Below, piece after piece: positions 3,997 to 5,265 of a stretch of 5,265 nt of DNA. The DNA is from Deltaproteobacteria bacterium. GTDB lineage: Bacteria > Desulfobacterota > Desulfobulbia > Desulfobulbales > Desulfocapsaceae. The notes under the pieces were generated by a model. The model was given only the letters and a program-made list of their open reading frames with translations, had not been told where the DNA came from and ran no database searches. Within the stretch, counting starts at the first letter, position 1; every line of letters begins with the position of its first letter. Location: the NCBI GenBank assembly GCA_021779275.1, contig JAJYAX010000139.1, forward strand, positions 1 to 5,265. The letters run 5' to 3'. The position numbers were made by a program, and so were the translations under genes.

Positions 3997-5265
3997 ATGC
4001 TGAAGGTATTTCAAACAGAGATTCTCAATCCCGATAATTTCATCGTCACACTGGAGCTTGTCCCCGGAAGATTCTCCACCGGAAAATCCGTGGACGCCGT
4101 ACGGGGGATTGCCAGGGACGCGTTCACCGACGGCAGAGTCGCTGCCGTATCGGTCACCGACAACCCGGGCGGCAATCCATCCCTCAGCCCCGATGTCCTC
4201 GGACATGACATTTTTCAGGTGGGCATGGATGTCATCCTCCATTTTGCCAGCCGGGATCTGAACCGCGTCGGCATGGAGAGCCGGGCCCTGCAGCTGGCGA
4301 TGATGGGGATGAAAAACCTGCTGGCGGTCACCGGCGATTATACCGGCAAGGGGTTCGGCGGCCAGGGAGCGCCGGTCTTTGATCTGGAATCGGTAAGCGC
4401 CCTGATGCTGCTCCGCTATCTCAGTGACCGGATTATCGAGGCGGGGGATCCCGACGGCTTCTTCGTGGGATGCGCCGTCTCTCCCTTTAAGCGAACCGAG
4501 GCGGAGAGCTTTGCCCAATACGCCAAGCTCTCCAGGAAGATAGCGGCGGGCGCGCAGTTTGTCATAACCCAGCTCGGCTACGATGCCCGGAAATTTGCCG
4601 AGTTGACGACGATTTTGCGGCAGAGGGGACTGCAGGACATGCCCGTCATGGGGTCCGTCTATGTCCTTACCCCGAAGGCGGCCAAGGTCATGAACATGGG
4701 GCTCATTCCCGGGGTGGTGGTTACCGACAAACTCCTGGAGGTGATCAAGGCGGAGTGGGAGACGCCCGCCCAAGGCCGACGGATGGCAATAGAGCGGACG
4801 GCAAAACTCGGCGCCATCCTGAAGGGTCTCGGCTACCGGGGGATGCATATCGGCGGCGTCCACAAGAGTTTTGATATGGTTGGAAAAATTCTTGATCGTA
4901 TGCAGGAAATTGAAACGGACTGGAAGGATTTTTTTGACGAATTCGACTTTCCGCAACCCGATGGATTTTATGTCTTCCCGAAGGTTATGTGCGGAGACGA
5001 CACCCCCAACCTCTTCGGTCAGACCCCTGCCGAACTGCCGTTGAAGGACAGGGTCCATTATTCTTTCATGAAAACGGTGCATGACCGGCTTTTCACCTTT
5101 GAATCCCCGCTGGCGCCGATGTGCGCTAAGGCCAGCCGGTGGATTGATACGCATAAAAAGGTGGAAAAGATCGCGACCAGCCTTGAAAGCGCGACGAAAT
5201 CGGTTCTGCTGGACTGCCGGCATTGCGGTGATTGCGGTATTCAGCATGTGGGCTTTCTCTGCCCC
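3997..5265 (+). CDS. metF: Methylenetetrahydrofolate reductase with MetV-like C-terminal domain (3'-truncated by window edge)
   Basis: The frame stays open for 423 codons to the window end, so the 3' end is missing. Residues about 10-300 form the MTHFR TIM barrel that interconverts 5,10-methylene- and 5-methyl-tetrahydrofolate with a flavin. Recognisable sites are TLELVPGR with the likely catalytic Glu20, HFASRD (82-87), VTGDY with Asp114 and FVITQ with Gln192; these correspond to Glu28, Asp120 and Gln183 of E. coli MetF. From about residue 320 a second domain resembles the MTHFR C-terminal/MetV family. It has Cys407, Cys410, Cys413 and Cys422 in the pattern CxxCxxC-x8-C, probably metal or iron-sulfur ligands. 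In anaerobes such domains link MetF to an electron-donating partner rather than NAD(P)H alone. Family members are often roughly 500 residues, so something under 100 residues may be missing. The gene is transcribed divergently from the methyltransferase. Hdr-type or other electron-transfer genes may follow beyond the edge, but none is visible here. Confidence 0.9.
   Translation, partial: MLKVFQTEILNPDNFIVTLELVPGRFSTGKSVDAVRGIARDAFTDGRVAAVSVTDNPGGNPSLSPDVLGHDIFQVGMDVILHFASRDLNRVGMESRALQLAMMGMKNLLAVTGDYTGKGFGGQGAPVFDLESVSALMLLRYLSDRIIEAGDPDGFFVGCAVSPFKRTEAESFAQYAKLSRKIAAGAQFVITQLGYDARKFAELTTILRQRGLQDMPVMGSVYVLTPKAAKVMNMGLIPGVVVTDKLLEVIKAEWETPAQGRRMAIERTAKLGAILKGLGYRGMHIGGVHKSFDMVGKILDRMQEIETDWKDFFDEFDFPQPDGFYVFPKVMCGDDTPNLFGQTPAELPLKDRVHYSFMKTVHDRLFTFESPLAPMCAKASRWIDTHKKVEKIATSLESATKSVLLDCRHCGDCGIQHVGFLCP

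Noticed and set aside
3979..5247. A long (422-codon) open frame on the minus strand opposite metF
   Set aside because: It is the antisense shadow of a strongly recognisable MTHFR gene. Its translation is rich in His, Gly, Arg and Pro without domain motifs, as expected from GC-rich third positions.

Overview
The window looks like chromosomal DNA of a strictly anaerobic, fairly GC-rich bacterium. A Desulfobacterota or Syntrophales-type organism is my best guess. I base this on gene content only: a methylenetetrahydrofolate reductase of the type that carries a cysteine-rich MetV-like C-terminal domain (typical of anaerobes with a Wood-Ljungdahl-type C1 pathway), a cytoplasmic molybdenum/tungsten bis-MGD enzyme, and an FprA-like flavodoxin domain. 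Nothing in the sequence fixes the taxon.

Layout from left to right. (1) Positions 23-460, plus strand: a small stand-alone flavodoxin-type FMN protein. (2) Positions 454-483: an 11-bp perfect inverted repeat that contains the stop codons of two convergent genes. (3) Positions 477-2684, minus strand: a 735-residue molybdopterin/[4Fe-4S] oxidoreductase of unresolved substrate, starting at GTG. (4) Positions 2759-3700, minus strand: a 313-residue class I SAM methyltransferase with an N-terminal Trm112-like zinc ribbon. It lies 74 bp upstream of the molybdoenzyme and is probably co-transcribed with it. (5) Positions 3701-3996: a divergent regulatory region of about 300 bp with candidate promoters on both strands, ATTGTG half-sites and a short palindrome. 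(6) Positions 3997-5265, plus strand: a MetF protein with the start of a MetV-like C-terminal domain, cut by the window edge after 423 codons.

How they may fit together (inference). The MetF-MetV protein makes methyl-tetrahydrofolate, or runs in reverse, using electrons from a partner that is probably encoded beyond the right edge. The methyltransferase and the molybdoenzyme form a separate minus-strand unit that reads away from metF across a shared control region. The molybdoenzyme has no adjacent iron-sulfur or membrane subunit and no Tat signal, so it appears to be a soluble single-subunit enzyme. Its metal ligand is probably Cys150 followed by Tyr, not the Cys/Sec-His pair of formate dehydrogenases, so it should not be called formate dehydrogenase by default. 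There is no mobile element, tRNA, rRNA or CRISPR array that I can recognise. The most interesting item is the uncharacterised zinc-ribbon methyltransferase/molybdoenzyme pair placed back to back with a C1-pathway gene.
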